Notes: a model not told the origin generated them from the sequence alone. A stretch of DNA of 64,000 bases from Bacteroides sp. GM023 (GCF_014750685.1 NZ_JAAXGE010000006.1:124001-188000), one strand, 5' to 3'; shown: positions 40,394 to 50,410, counted from the stretch's first letter. Made by a program: numbers and translations.

Positions 40394-41295
40394 TACGGGA
40401 TGATTACTTCTTTGTTTCCATCGCTCTTATACCACGTACCGGTAGTGAGATGACCGTCTTCAAAGATACCAACCACTTTTTCACCTGCTTTTGCTTCACG
40501 CTTCTTCACGTCGCGCGGCTCTATGATATGGGTTGTTTTAAATGTCAGCACACCGCTTTCGTCGTTCATCAAGCCATTTTTCATACGGCCTTTGTAGACT
40601 GCATAACCCAGGTCTTTCGTTACGATGCCGCTGGTTGCGCTACCGTCTGTTACGGTGGTGGTGCCAGTGCTACCGCCGTCGGATACTGTCACTTCTATCT
40701 CGGCTTTCGTCTGTGAACGGTCTGCCACAGCTGTGATAGTAGCTTTACCTGCTGCAACGGCTGTCACGATACCATTTGGAGATACTGTTGCCACAGCTTC
40801 GTTTCCTGATTTCCAGGTAACGGTTTCATTTGCATTGCCGGGGTTACAGTCTATATTCAACTGTTTGGTTTCGCTTTTCTTCAGTTTCATGTCTTGTGCA
40901 GTTTCCATAAACGTCATGTCTGTCACGTTTACTTCTTCTACTTCCATGCCGTCATCGTCGGTTGCTCCATCTACTTGTTCAATGCCACCTGTTGTGTCGT
41001 CAACCTGTTGTTCTTCGGTTTTGTCACCGCCACTAAGGGCGATTCCGATACCCGCGCCACCAAGTACCACCACAGCAGCAATAATACCGCCAATCATTTT
41101 CATATTCGGGCCTTCCTTTGGTGGCGGAACCATACGCAGTGGCTCTTTACATTCGTCGCACACGAAATCTTGTCCACCTCTTACTTTTTGTACTTCTTTA
41201 CTTTCACATTTAGGACAAGGGGCTCCTTCGCCGCCTTTGTCACGATTCGTGCAGATACCATATTTATATCTGTCGCGTTCACTTGCTCTTGCCAT
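40393..41295 (-). CDS. Zinc-ribbon, single-TM, Big_2 domain protein
   Basis: In this 300-residue protein, residues about 27-49 form a zinc ribbon (Cys27, Cys30, Cys46, Cys49 in CPKC and CDEC; Cys15 lies nearby). Residues about 65-88 are one membrane helix, followed by an acidic linker. Residues about 128-205 are a bacterial Ig-like Big_2 domain (VTWKSGNEAVATVSPNGIVTAV, split by its length). The C-terminal 70 residues resemble a MORN-like repeat (YKGRMKNGLMND). The cytoplasmic zinc ribbon and the extracytoplasmic Ig domain fit a link between the tubulin-like GTPase and the exported partners, which is an inference. It is encoded 7 bp downstream of the tubulin-like gene. Confidence 0.85.
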   Translation of the reverse strand: MARASERDRYKYGICTNRDKGGEGAPCPKCESKEVQKVRGGQDFVCDECKEPLRMVPPPKEGPNMKMIGGIIAAVVVLGGAGIGIALSGGDKTEEQQVDDTTGGIEQVDGATDDDGMEVEEVNVTDMTFMETAQDMKLKKSETKQLNIDCNPGNANETVTWKSGNEAVATVSPNGIVTAVAAGKATITAVADRSQTKAEIEVTVSDGGSTGTTTVTDGSATSGIVTKDLGYAVYKGRMKNGLMNDESGVLTFKTTHIIEPRDVKKREAKAGEKVVGIFEDGHLTTGTWYKSDGNKEVIIP

Positions 41296-41302
41296 AATTA
41301 TT

Positions 41303-44300
41303 TTATTTCTTATTGATTAATTCCAATGCTTTCTTTGCTTCAGCGCTATATTGCTGATATTTGGGTGATGTAGGGCTGGAGCACTCCTTACTAACGTAAT
41401 CACGCATCACTACTTTCACTCCTTCTACCATAGCGGCACGGTCACTCATCTTCAAGTCAGGGTTCTTCAGCATGTCGTCCACCTTCTCTTTGATAGTATC
41501 CAGGACTTCTTCCGTCAGTTCTTCACTTGTCAGTATCTCGGTGAATTGAGGTGAAATAAGTGTTACCATTTCAGCTCCCCATTCATCGGCAGTCACCGTG
41601 CACCAGCCTTTTTCTTCGCGTTCGTTCTCGCGTACTGCAAGAATGTCATTAGCAGCAGCTACGAAGAAATAAGGGATGAAGTCTTTCGGTGCAATCTTCT
41701 TTTCACCCATCAAATCCGGTAGTTCTGTACCGTCTCCCTCGCAATGAAGCAGGATACGGGCTTCTTTAGCAGCCAGTTCGTTTTTGTTGTTCACCATATC
41801 ATTGTATGCACGGTCATAAGACGGCAACCAGGCAATGGCGCGCATCGGGAAACAGTAGCGGATAGAAATCACAGTGATTTCATTCATGCGCTCATCCGAA
41901 GTGTTGAAGTTGATGGTACTTCCCGGCGTAGCATTTCCAAAAGCACCTTGCAAAGCAGCTTTCAGCTTATTGGAAAATGCTTTGAGAGAGTCGTTTCCTT
42001 CATCGGTAGGCATAGAAATCAAAATCGTCTTGCGATTGATTGATTCGGGATGAGACACCGGATTCTCATTGTTGTTCAATGCTTTCGAAAGCTGTCCGTC
42101 ATCCAGTTTCAGGAACGTACCGCTCTGATTAATAACGGAAGAAGCGAAATTACGGATGTCAGTATCAGTCAACAACACCTTCTGTAATTGCTGAAGAACG
42201 TTCAAGCCCAAAATCTTATCGTTTTGGTAATCCTGGTCGTGTTTTTCACGTATCTTCGGACTCAGTTCAGCATCGAATACATCGAAGATAGTATCTTCGG
42301 AAGTCGTAGCGGCCAACTCATTGAAGTGGGCATAGGAACGATTTCCCGCAATAGCTTTACGGATATTTCCCGCCCAGGTTTCCTGTTGGTTCTTATCCAA
42401 AACCAATGTCTGCTCAAGTTTGAACATCTTATCATCTTCGCTGACTTCTACGATAGCGCTTGACAAGTCTGCAATACCTTTCGTATTCTTGTTACGGTCG
42501 GAAATACGTTTTTCAGCAGCATCCATCGACACCAGCAACACACCGATAAACTGGCTGACTTCCGCGCTGAACTGTTCGAATGCAGCACGTAGTTTACCCA
42601 ACAGCTTGCCTTCAAATTCATAAGCTACACGCTGGGTACGCAGTGTATAAAGGTCCTTCATTATCATTTGATGGTCGGAATACAGGCGGGGCGAACGTCC
42701 GGTAGCACGTTGCAACAGTGACAAGTGGTTGTAGTCATAGTTGTTAGCATCGGCATCTTCCTCGTTTACCTTTATTTTATCATCTACTCCGGCAATGTCA
42801 TTTTCTATTTTTTCCTTCCGGTTCTTGATGTAAGTCAGCACTGCGTCGCAGATATTCAGCAGGTCTTCCAGTGAAAGAGAACCTTCGTACCATTTGGTGT
42901 ACAGATTCTTTTCTATACGTTCGATGATATATTGCGCCTGTTCTTTCAATAGCAGGTCATTGCCTTTGTCCTGATAGTAAGCCTCTACTCCCTGTTTATT
43001 ACGGAAAGCACTCTTATACGTATCCGAGCAGATACTTTCGAGGAATCTCAATGGTTCCGGGTCTACTGCCTTGGCATCGTCATAAGAATAACTGTTCGTT
43101 ATATCATTCCAAAAGTTCTCTATCTTACTGCAATATTTGTCCGTATCGAAAATCTTTTCTTCCAGCATCAGATGGCTATCATCCAACATCCAATCGCGCA
43201 GATTCTTATCATTGATATACAGTTCACGGTAGTCTTTACGAACAGATTCCTGTACGAATCCGAAATCATCCTTAAAGTTATTATATTGCATCTGCCACAG
43301 AATCTTCTCTCCTACAGTGTAAGTGATATGTTCCAAGATTCGTTTTTCAGGGTAGATGATACGTTTGATACCGAAGGTATTGATAGCCTTTGTGCGGGCA
43401 CGTTCCTTATCTGTACCTTTTGATTTTTCGCTGTATTCCACACAGAAGTCATTAATATTCTCCAAGCTGAAAGAACGCAGAAGGTCATCGGTCGTACCAT
43501 GCTTTTCTTCTAGGAAGAGACGGAAGTAAACCGTATCTGCCAATAGTTGAGGTAATTCTGTAAAGGAGTTGACTACTACCCCATTCTCATTCACATTAGA
43601 GTAAAGCATCAATCCGAACTGTTTGTTAGGAGTGACGTCCAACTCTATATGTTCGTCACCACGGATAACGTCCGATGGCAGGAAACGTCCGATATTCAGC
43701 GCACTTAGCTCTTTCAACGCCGCATACCCATTCTGATGATAGCGTCCCGCCTGACATCCTGAAGGAATATCCAATTCAGGAACCATGGCATATACCATGA
43801 TATTAGCATGTTTGTAAGTCTCTTGTGCACGCGTCTGTGCAATCACGTCGATGATAGCTCCCGAACCCGTACCACCGGCCAAACCGGTAAAAATATGAAT
43901 ATTAACTTCGTCTTTGTTGGTAATGGACTTCACTTTATTGTATTGTCCCTTCAAAGCCGAAAGATACTTATTGCAATTAGCAGCAAAAAGGATACGGCCT
44001 GCACGACGCTTCTGTCCCGCAGCCTGCCCAACTTCACCCAACGTATTCTTCATGGAAGCACCATTCTTCACAATGCCTTTCAATCCGGGATAATTGGAAA
44101 CATTATCGAGTATTTGCTTTAAATCTACAGATTTGATGTCCACAAACTCGCTTTCTGTGAACGAAGCGTCTTTTCCCATCACACGGAACGATGGGTCGCC
44201 CGGTGTCATCATCTCACGCGTAGAGTCTACATACACAAAACCGATAGACAAATTATCGCGTTCTTCATCATTTGGGAACTCCTGATAAAGACGTTTGCGA

Positions 44301-44380
44301 ATGGCTTTCAGTACTTTGCCACCTGTACCGCCTATACCCACCAAGATGTGGTTAGGACTTTTCGGGTCTAATGTTTCCAT
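41303..44380 (-). CDS. Tubulin/FtsZ-like GTPase (Tubulin_2 type)
   Basis: The 1025-residue protein has an N-terminal nucleotide-binding loop VGIGGTGGKVLKAI (residues 14-27). The tubulin signature FTGLAGGTGSGAIID follows, with GGTGSG near residues 167-172, in the position of the T4 loop. These two are the hallmarks of the Tubulin_2 family, large bacterial homologues of tubulin and FtsZ. The long helical middle (about residues 330-650) and C-terminal region are specific to the family. No membrane segment or signal peptide is present, so it is cytoplasmic. It could polymerise, but that is not shown. I did not identify a clear T7 loop catalytic acid. It heads the large minus-strand operon together with a membrane protein gene and a zinc-ribbon gene. 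Confidence 0.85.
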   Translation of the reverse strand: METLDPKSPNHILVGIGGTGGKVLKAIRKRLYQEFPNDEERDNLSIGFVYVDSTREMMTPGDPSFRVMGKDASFTESEFVDIKSVDLKQILDNVSNYPGLKGIVKNGASMKNTLGEVGQAAGQKRRAGRILFAANCNKYLSALKGQYNKVKSITNKDEVNIHIFTGLAGGTGSGAIIDVIAQTRAQETYKHANIMVYAMVPELDIPSGCQAGRYHQNGYAALKELSALNIGRFLPSDVIRGDEHIELDVTPNKQFGLMLYSNVNENGVVVNSFTELPQLLADTVYFRLFLEEKHGTTDDLLRSFSLENINDFCVEYSEKSKGTDKERARTKAINTFGIKRIIYPEKRILEHITYTVGEKILWQMQYNNFKDDFGFVQESVRKDYRELYINDKNLRDWMLDDSHLMLEEKIFDTDKYCSKIENFWNDITNSYSYDDAKAVDPEPLRFLESICSDTYKSAFRNKQGVEAYYQDKGNDLLLKEQAQYIIERIEKNLYTKWYEGSLSLEDLLNICDAVLTYIKNRKEKIENDIAGVDDKIKVNEEDADANNYDYNHLSLLQRATGRSPRLYSDHQMIMKDLYTLRTQRVAYEFEGKLLGKLRAAFEQFSAEVSQFIGVLLVSMDAAEKRISDRNKNTKGIADLSSAIVEVSEDDKMFKLEQTLVLDKNQQETWAGNIRKAIAGNRSYAHFNELAATTSEDTIFDVFDAELSPKIREKHDQDYQNDKILGLNVLQQLQKVLLTDTDIRNFASSVINQSGTFLKLDDGQLSKALNNNENPVSHPESINRKTILISMPTDEGNDSLKAFSNKLKAALQGAFGNATPGSTINFNTSDERMNEITVISIRYCFPMRAIAWLPSYDRAYNDMVNNKNELAAKEARILLHCEGDGTELPDLMGEKKIAPKDFIPYFFVAAANDILAVRENEREEKGWCTVTADEWGAEMVTLISPQFTEILTSEELTEEVLDTIKEKVDDMLKNPDLKMSDRAAMVEGVKVVMRDYVSKECSSPTSPKYQQYSAEAKKALELINKK

Positions 44381-44418
44381 AATATCATTTAGTATTTATA
44401 ATTGTTTTTATTCTTCTC

Positions 44419-44970
44419 TTATCTCCTCCGCGGACGATGCGACCTACCCGCAGGAGCAGAGGTTCGGTTACGGACAGATGCGCGGCTTCGCCCTTGTTGT
44501 TGCCGGCTGCGTCCATTTCCAGTCATACCCGGCAAAGCAGCCACGACCAAACATACAACCACCCCGCCTAATGCCCAGGCTGCACGTCGCCACATAAATC
44601 CATTGATTATTTTATTAACGAGAGAAAGTGCCGAAGTCTTCTTGTCCGTCACTTCATCCAATTTCGTTCCTACTTTATCGAGATAAGGTTTTAAAACAGG
44701 ATAATTGGTTTCAATAGTGCTCCAGTCCGCCTTGCCGCTAACGGTATTGCTCAACACCGTAATGTCTGCCATTACCCCTTTTACCTTTGCGGCACCAATA
44801 ATTGCTGTAAACTGGAAAGAGAGAAAGAAGAGGAGAAAAGCGCCTATTATTCCTGTCAACCATTTGGGAGTGCCCATTAGTCCATTTATCAAATACATGA
44901 CGAGTATAGCAACTATAATTCCCGCCAGTATTCCCCAAAAAAGCGTAGCAATGAAGCCCAGTATCCCCAT
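44419..44970 (-). CDS. Membrane protein, first gene of the tubulin-like operon
   Basis: This protein of about 183 residues has two strong hydrophobic helices near the N-terminus (FWGILAGIIVAILVMYLI and a second IIGAFLLFFLSF), then a globular segment, another hydrophobic helix (AWALGGVVVCLVVAALP), and an arginine-rich tail (SHRPRRR). No family is recognised. I placed the start at the ATG at 44970, which has GGAAAAC upstream. A longer frame to 45051 would add about 27 residues. It is 38 bp upstream of the tubulin-like gene and would anchor the apparatus to the membrane. Confidence 0.75.
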   Translation of the reverse strand: MGILGFIATLFWGILAGIIVAILVMYLINGLMGTPKWLTGIIGAFLLFFLSFQFTAIIGAAKVKGVMADITVLSNTVSGKADWSTIETNYPVLKPYLDKVGTKLDEVTDKKTSALSLVNKIINGFMWRRAAWALGGVVVCLVVAALPGMTGNGRSRQQQGRSRASVRNRTSAPAGRSHRPRRR

Positions 44971-45161
44971 AGGTGTTTTCCGGTTTATAAATTCCCCTGA
45001 TTCAACCCTTACTATTAGATATAAGAAAAGCGTAGGAATCTGTTTTATCATTCATCTTTTCCCTTTGCCAAAAACTAATGAGAACCAAAAAAGTCAAAGA
45101 CAACTGTTAAAAACGCTTTTCAAAAAACTCCGCCACCCCTTCTGTCAATGGCAATATGTTG

Positions 45162-45192
45162 CAAAAGTAATTATTTTATTAAAAGCATCAAA
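45162..45192 (-). promoter_or_regulatory. Bacteroides promoter for the tubulin-like operon
   Basis: On the minus strand TTTG (45189-45192) is followed after exactly 19 bp by TACTTTTG (45162-45169), a near-ideal -33/-7 pair. It lies about 190 bp before the likely start at 44970, leaving a long untranslated leader. Confidence 0.75.
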
Positions 45193-45254
45193 TTTTCAAA
45201 GAGTTTTTTAATCATTTATCAAAAGCTTGTGAATTTTAGTACGAGAATAAAAGC

Positions 45255-45262
45255 TACCTTTG
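45255..45262 (+). promoter_or_regulatory. -7 box for the EamA transporter gene
   Basis: TACCTTTG matches the TAnnTTTG consensus 62 bp before the ATG at 45325. It is divergent from the tubulin-like operon promoter. Confidence 0.6.
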
Positions 45263-45324
45263 CAATCATTTTCTCATTTCGAATGTTATTCTTATAAGAA
45301 AATAATAAACTAATTACTATCAAC

Positions 45325-46242
45325 ATGGACAATAGCAAGAACCTGCACGGTCATCTATTTGCACTTACAGCTAACATTATGTGGGGATTGATGGCTCCTA
45401 TAGGGAAATTAGCTCTCCAAGAGTTTTCCGCTCTTTCCGTTACAACATTTCGTATGGTGGGGGCAGCGGCCGCTTTTTGGATACTTTCTATGTTTTGCAA
45501 ACAGGAATATGTGAATCACCGGGATATGCTGAAAATATTCTTCGCTTCATTATTCGCTTTAGTATTCAATCAGGGAGTATTTATTTTCGGACTGTCGATG
45601 ACTTCACCTATCGACGCTTCGATTGTTACAACGACTTTACCGATTGTGACTATGATTGTAGCTGCCATCTATCTGAAAGAACCGGTTACGAATAAGAAAG
45701 TACTGGGGATTTTTGTAGGTGCTATGGGGGCACTCTTTCTTATCATAAGCAGCCAGGCGGGAAGTAATGGCAACGGAAGTCTGATTGGCGACTTGCTTTG
45801 CTTGGTTGCACAAATCAGTTTCTCTATTTACTTAACTGTATTTAAGGGATTATCCCAACAATATTCAGTGGTGACTATCAATAAGTGGATGTTCGTTTAT
45901 GCTTCAATATGCTATATACCGTTCTCTTATTCCGATATTTCCACCATACAGTGGGCTTCTATTTCCACGACTGCCATTGTACAGGTGCTTTATGTGGTGT
46001 TGGGTGGTAGCTTCCTCGCATACCTCTGCATTATGACTGCACAGAAACTCCTTCGTCCTACTGTTGTCAGTATGTACAATTATATGCAGCCGATTGTAGC
46101 TACTATTGCTGCTATTATCATGGGAATCGGAAGTTTCGGTTGGCAGAAAGGAGTGGCTATCGCACTTGTATTCCTAGGAGTATATATTGTGACTAAAAGT
46201 AAGTCGAAAGCAGATTTCGAGAAATTAGGGAAAGAATTATAA
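45325..46242 (+). CDS. EamA/DMT-family transporter
   Basis: This 305-residue inner-membrane protein has ten hydrophobic segments in two EamA repeats (each about 130 residues). The first repeat has ANIMWGLMAPIGKLALQEF, and the second has KEPVTNKKVLGIFVGAMGALFL at its border. Members of the drug/metabolite transporter family export amino acids, metabolites or drugs. The substrate here cannot be deduced. It is a single-gene unit ended by a bidirectional terminator. Confidence 0.92.
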   Translation: MDNSKNLHGHLFALTANIMWGLMAPIGKLALQEFSALSVTTFRMVGAAAAFWILSMFCKQEYVNHRDMLKIFFASLFALVFNQGVFIFGLSMTSPIDASIVTTTLPIVTMIVAAIYLKEPVTNKKVLGIFVGAMGALFLIISSQAGSNGNGSLIGDLLCLVAQISFSIYLTVFKGLSQQYSVVTINKWMFVYASICYIPFSYSDISTIQWASISTTAIVQVLYVVLGGSFLAYLCIMTAQKLLRPTVVSMYNYMQPIVATIAAIIMGIGSFGWQKGVAIALVFLGVYIVTKSKSKADFEKLGKEL

Positions 46243-46276
46243 AGTCTGAGAGCCCGTCAGAACTCTCTTTTTAATG

Positions 46277-46324
46277 AAATCACCCACGCTACATTTATCT
46301 TGAAAGTAGTGTGGGTGATTTTTA
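46277..46324. terminator. Bidirectional terminator between the EamA and beta-galactosidase genes
   Basis: AAATCACCCACGCTAC (46277-46292) pairs with GTAGTGTGGGTGATTT (46306-46321) with one wobble, across a 13-nt loop. It is T-rich on the plus side and A-rich on the minus side. Confidence 0.9.
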
Positions 46325-46357
46325 TTTATAAGAGGATAAATGGCTGTGAATAGCCTT

Positions 46358-49300
46358 TTAGTTTGCCAAAATCGTAAGTTCTGCCCCCGATGCAAAGTCT
46401 TGCCCGTTCTGTGAACTTAACGCAGTGAAACGGATATAGCGTGCTTTGACAGGTTTGTCGAACAATACTCTCTTTTCTTTTGAGTTGTTGGCAAAGGCTC
46501 CTTTCTTAACGGGCGTTCCCCATTCTTTTCCGTCCATACTGACTTGAATGGAGTAGTCTTTAATATTACCGTTATTTCCGTTCTGACGTGGCAGGTAAGT
46601 GAATCCTTTGATTTCCTTCACCTCTCCTGCATCCAAATCTACCCAATGCGGATACTTGGCTACCGTAACAGAATACATGGTATGCCAAATGGTATTCGGA
46701 TCATTGTCCGTCAGGTTGGAAGCATCACCATCACCCGATTCCTGACTGCTGGCATATATCACTTCCGTACGGATACTTTCTATCTTTTCGAATGTCATCG
46801 TAGCGTTCACTCTCGAGTCATGTTCATACCATGCCTTTACAGTACCCCCGTCACGCATCGGAATAGGAGTTGTGTACTTGTTCGCCTTCTTGTCTCCGTT
46901 CAGTGAATAAAGAATCACAGCATCCTTCTTTGCTGATTTCAATTCTACCCGACCGGCACGGTCACGTATTATGGAAAGAGGAATTTCACCGGCAGGAGCG
47001 ACATTGGCAATGACAGTCAATTTCTCCTTATTCGCAGGACGGATAATGAAGCCCATATTATGCTGGTCTGCCAATACACGGTCATGTACGAGCGGGCCAC
47101 CCTGACCGCAACTGTTTCCACCCAATCCGGTAACTGCACAATCCAAATGGAGATAAGTATCACTTGCTTTCGGTAGCTGATAAGGATGTGAAGCCAAAAT
47201 CAGGTCGAGAGCAGAATACTGAAGGGCAGAAGCAGACAGACGGTCGGTAGCAATGAAGATAGCACCTTTACCGGCTTGATTGGTCAATGCACACCAACGG
47301 ACATCTTCATGGTTACCCATATCTTGTGGTTTCGGGAAGTTCACAAACTCTCCGGCTACGGTATTGGTATATTGCTCGATGAGTTGTCCGGTCTTACGGT
47401 CGGCATAGTTATCTATCGGGCCACGGCCATAATACGTAAAGTCTGCATATTGCTGCGGCATTTTCACCACATATCCCAAACGGGGCAGAACGAGGCTCGA
47501 ACGATTGGAAGTGATGCTTGCCTGCAACTCTATAGAACCATCCTGATAGACAGTCCATATCTGATTGGTAGTAAATTTAAAGTCGTTATTATCAAACTTG
47601 CGGTCTGTCAGTTCCTCTATGCTGTTTTTGCCGGAACTTGTGCCGCCTTTGATGCGTGCACCATTCGGAGCTTGAGATTCTACCGTATAGCTCACCATAA
47701 AGGTATTATCTTTTCCGACTACTGTCACCTCCTTCACTGTGTGAACCAAGTTGTGCAAGCCATGTTCAAACCAAGGCTGATAGAACCAGTTATCATTGTT
47801 TGTGAAAGCACGGAGAGCATCCAGTTTCGGACCATTTCCGTCTGTTATTACTTTTTCGCCGCCATAAGTCAGGTTATAGATGCTTCCTGTCTGCGAATCA
47901 AAATTCACTTCGAAGCCTGTTCCTGTTATCTGAACATTCCTAGTTTTAGGGTCAATAAGACTTTTCAGTTCTTCCGAACCAACAGCCACTTCGCTTATTA
48001 ACGGACGGTCGGTAGCCGCTTTGACTTGAATCTGTTCTTCCGCCATCACAAAATCCTTAGCAGCCCAAGGCATCTTGTCCTTCAGGACAAACTGTACTTT
48101 TACAAAGTATTCGGCATCCTTTTTAAGAGTTTGGTTATAAGGCAACGTAACCTGCATACGTTGACGGGGTGCTACATTTATATCCATCGGCTGACTGGTT
48201 TGCACAGGTTTTCCATCCTCATATAATGCGTATATCAATTGATAATCATCCGCCAAGTTCTTGAAATAATACTTATTGAAGACTTCGAATACACCTTTTT
48301 CAAGGTTAACCGCTTTTACGTCTATATTCTGATATACTTTCTTCACCTCATAATATTGTGGCTTCGGTTCCAAATCACCGAATACAATTCCGTTCATTAC
48401 AAACTGCCCGTCATTAGGAGTATCCCCAAAGTCACCGCCATAAGCCAAGTAACGAGTGCCCGTCTTCGGGTCATAATTATACATAGACTGGTCTACCCAG
48501 TCCCAAATAGCGCCACCACAGAAGAAATTGGTAGACTCCATCGCATCCCAGTAATCCACGAGATTACCGCAGGCATTACCCATCGAATGGGCATATTCCG
48601 AAATATGGAACGGATACTTGATATCATATTTTCCCTTCACCGCACCGCGTACCCAGCCGATAGACGGATACTGGTTAGAACCCATATCCACAATATCATT
48701 ATTACGTTCATACTGCACAGGACGGGATAAATCAAACTTCTTCAACGCATCATAAGCAGCTACAAAGTTCTTACCCGGCCCGGCTTCGTTACCCAGCGAC
48801 CAAATAACAATAGACGGATTATTCACATTAGCGTGTACCATCTCCATCACACGGGCTACGTGCGCCTTCTTCCATTCCACCGGATGAGAAAGGGAAGCAG
48901 CGCCATAATAATACTCATGTGATTCGATATTCGCCTCATCTTCCAGGTAAATACCGTACTTATTACACAAGAAATACCAGTAAGGGTCATCCGGATAATG
49001 TGAATTACGCACATGATTGATATTCGCACGCTTCATCAACATTATTTCATTCTCCATCATTTCACGGGTGATGGCATGTCCCACTGCCGGATTGGATTCA
49101 TGACGGTTTACCCCTTTCAGCTTGACCGTTTTTCCATTGATATAGTAATAACGTCCCGCAAGTCCAAATTCATCTGCCGATGCGGGCGTATCTTTGATTT
49201 CCACCTTACGGAATCCCACAATCGTAGAAACCATCTCAATCGTCTTGTTCTTCTTATCCTTCAACTCGGCTACCAACGTATAGCGATACGGAAACTCTGC

Positions 49301-50410
49301 CGACCATTTATTCGGAGCCTTTACGTTAAAGACCGTCTGAATCCTACCCGTTTCGTTCGGTTCAATCTTCTCTATCACAGGAGACAAGACACCATCCACC
49401 AACGTATTCTCGTCAGAGTAGAGCTTATTGGCATACAAAGAATAATACACTTTATAATTCTTGGCCGCTTTCTTATCCAAGTTACGAATATCGGCATTGA
49501 TAGTCAAAGAACCGTCCGTATAAGCCGCGTCCAAATCGGGAGTAGCCACCAGGTCACGGAAGTGAACCTTAGGAACCGAATACAGAGCTACCGTACGGAA
49601 TATGCCCGGCAAACGGAACATATCCTGCGCTTCGAGGAACGAACCGTCCGAGCTGCGATATACTTCGGCAGCCACCGTGTTCTTACCCTTTTGCAGATAC
49701 GGGGTGATATTAAAATTAGCAGTATTGCGTGAGTTCTTGGAGAAACCCACATACTTGCCGTTAATCCACAGATAGAAGAAAGAATCCACCCCATCGAAAC
49801 TGATAAAGATTTCCCGTCCGTCCCAATCCTGCGGTATATCAAAATCGCGGCGGAACGAACCTACTTCGTTGCGGTCTTTGTAGGTAGTCCAGTTGGCAGG
49901 CGGCGTGCGCATCACTCCCCCACGCCAGTCGTCCACCTTCACACTATGCTGGAAGATAACCGGTTGATTGACATAAATAGGCGTTCCATACTTCTGGCTT
50001 CCGTCTTTCTGAATACCATAAATATTCCAACTGGACGGCACCGGGATTACATCCCACGACGTAACATCAAAATCAGTCTGATAAAAATCTTTCGGACGGG
50101 CATCGGGAGTGGGCGCCCAATGGAATTTCCAGTCACCATCCAGCGATTGCCAGAACTTACTGTTCTCGGGCAACACTTTACGCGCATTTTCCAAATTTTG
50201 GAATGAAAAGAAATAAGCATGCGGCTGTTCCTTATTCAATGCCAGATTTTCGGGAGATTCCCACTCATTTCCTGCCGGAGCACTCACCGAAGCATACGTG
50301 AAGCCCTCTAATGGTTGGCCTGCAAAACTTTGCGCTGTCAGGGTGCAGCACAAAAGACCGGTTAACAAGGTTTTGTTCATAAGGTATTTAAGTCGATAAA
50401 AATTATTCAT
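46358..50410 (-). CDS. GH2 family beta-galactosidase with C-terminal F5/8 type C-like domain
   Basis: The 1350-residue enzyme begins with a signal peptide (starting at either 50410 or ATG 50380; MNKTLLTGLLC favours 50380). Sugar-binding and immunoglobulin-like domains follow. The (beta/alpha)8 catalytic domain has the acid/base region SLGNEAGPGKN near residue 540 and the nucleophile motif EYAHSMGN near residue 603. After the LacZ-type domains a domain of about 140 residues at the C-terminus (SGDGDASNLTDNDPNTIWHT, VDLDAGEVKEIKGFTYLPR) resembles F5/8 type C/CBM32 domains. It probably hydrolyses beta-galactosides in the periplasm or on the surface. No susC, susD or sensor genes are adjacent. Confidence 0.93.
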   Translation of the reverse strand: MNNFYRLKYLMNKTLLTGLLCCTLTAQSFAGQPLEGFTYASVSAPAGNEWESPENLALNKEQPHAYFFSFQNLENARKVLPENSKFWQSLDGDWKFHWAPTPDARPKDFYQTDFDVTSWDVIPVPSSWNIYGIQKDGSQKYGTPIYVNQPVIFQHSVKVDDWRGGVMRTPPANWTTYKDRNEVGSFRRDFDIPQDWDGREIFISFDGVDSFFYLWINGKYVGFSKNSRNTANFNITPYLQKGKNTVAAEVYRSSDGSFLEAQDMFRLPGIFRTVALYSVPKVHFRDLVATPDLDAAYTDGSLTINADIRNLDKKAAKNYKVYYSLYANKLYSDENTLVDGVLSPVIEKIEPNETGRIQTVFNVKAPNKWSAEFPYRYTLVAELKDKKNKTIEMVSTIVGFRKVEIKDTPASADEFGLAGRYYYINGKTVKLKGVNRHESNPAVGHAITREMMENEIMLMKRANINHVRNSHYPDDPYWYFLCNKYGIYLEDEANIESHEYYYGAASLSHPVEWKKAHVARVMEMVHANVNNPSIVIWSLGNEAGPGKNFVAAYDALKKFDLSRPVQYERNNDIVDMGSNQYPSIGWVRGAVKGKYDIKYPFHISEYAHSMGNACGNLVDYWDAMESTNFFCGGAIWDWVDQSMYNYDPKTGTRYLAYGGDFGDTPNDGQFVMNGIVFGDLEPKPQYYEVKKVYQNIDVKAVNLEKGVFEVFNKYYFKNLADDYQLIYALYEDGKPVQTSQPMDINVAPRQRMQVTLPYNQTLKKDAEYFVKVQFVLKDKMPWAAKDFVMAEEQIQVKAATDRPLISEVAVGSEELKSLIDPKTRNVQITGTGFEVNFDSQTGSIYNLTYGGEKVITDGNGPKLDALRAFTNNDNWFYQPWFEHGLHNLVHTVKEVTVVGKDNTFMVSYTVESQAPNGARIKGGTSSGKNSIEELTDRKFDNNDFKFTTNQIWTVYQDGSIELQASITSNRSSLVLPRLGYVVKMPQQYADFTYYGRGPIDNYADRKTGQLIEQYTNTVAGEFVNFPKPQDMGNHEDVRWCALTNQAGKGAIFIATDRLSASALQYSALDLILASHPYQLPKASDTYLHLDCAVTGLGGNSCGQGGPLVHDRVLADQHNMGFIIRPANKEKLTVIANVAPAGEIPLSIIRDRAGRVELKSAKKDAVILYSLNGDKKANKYTTPIPMRDGGTVKAWYEHDSRVNATMTFEKIESIRTEVIYASSQESGDGDASNLTDNDPNTIWHTMYSVTVAKYPHWVDLDAGEVKEIKGFTYLPRQNGNNGNIKDYSIQVSMDGKEWGTPVKKGAFANNSKEKRVLFDKPVKARYIRFTALSSQNGQDFASGAELTILAN

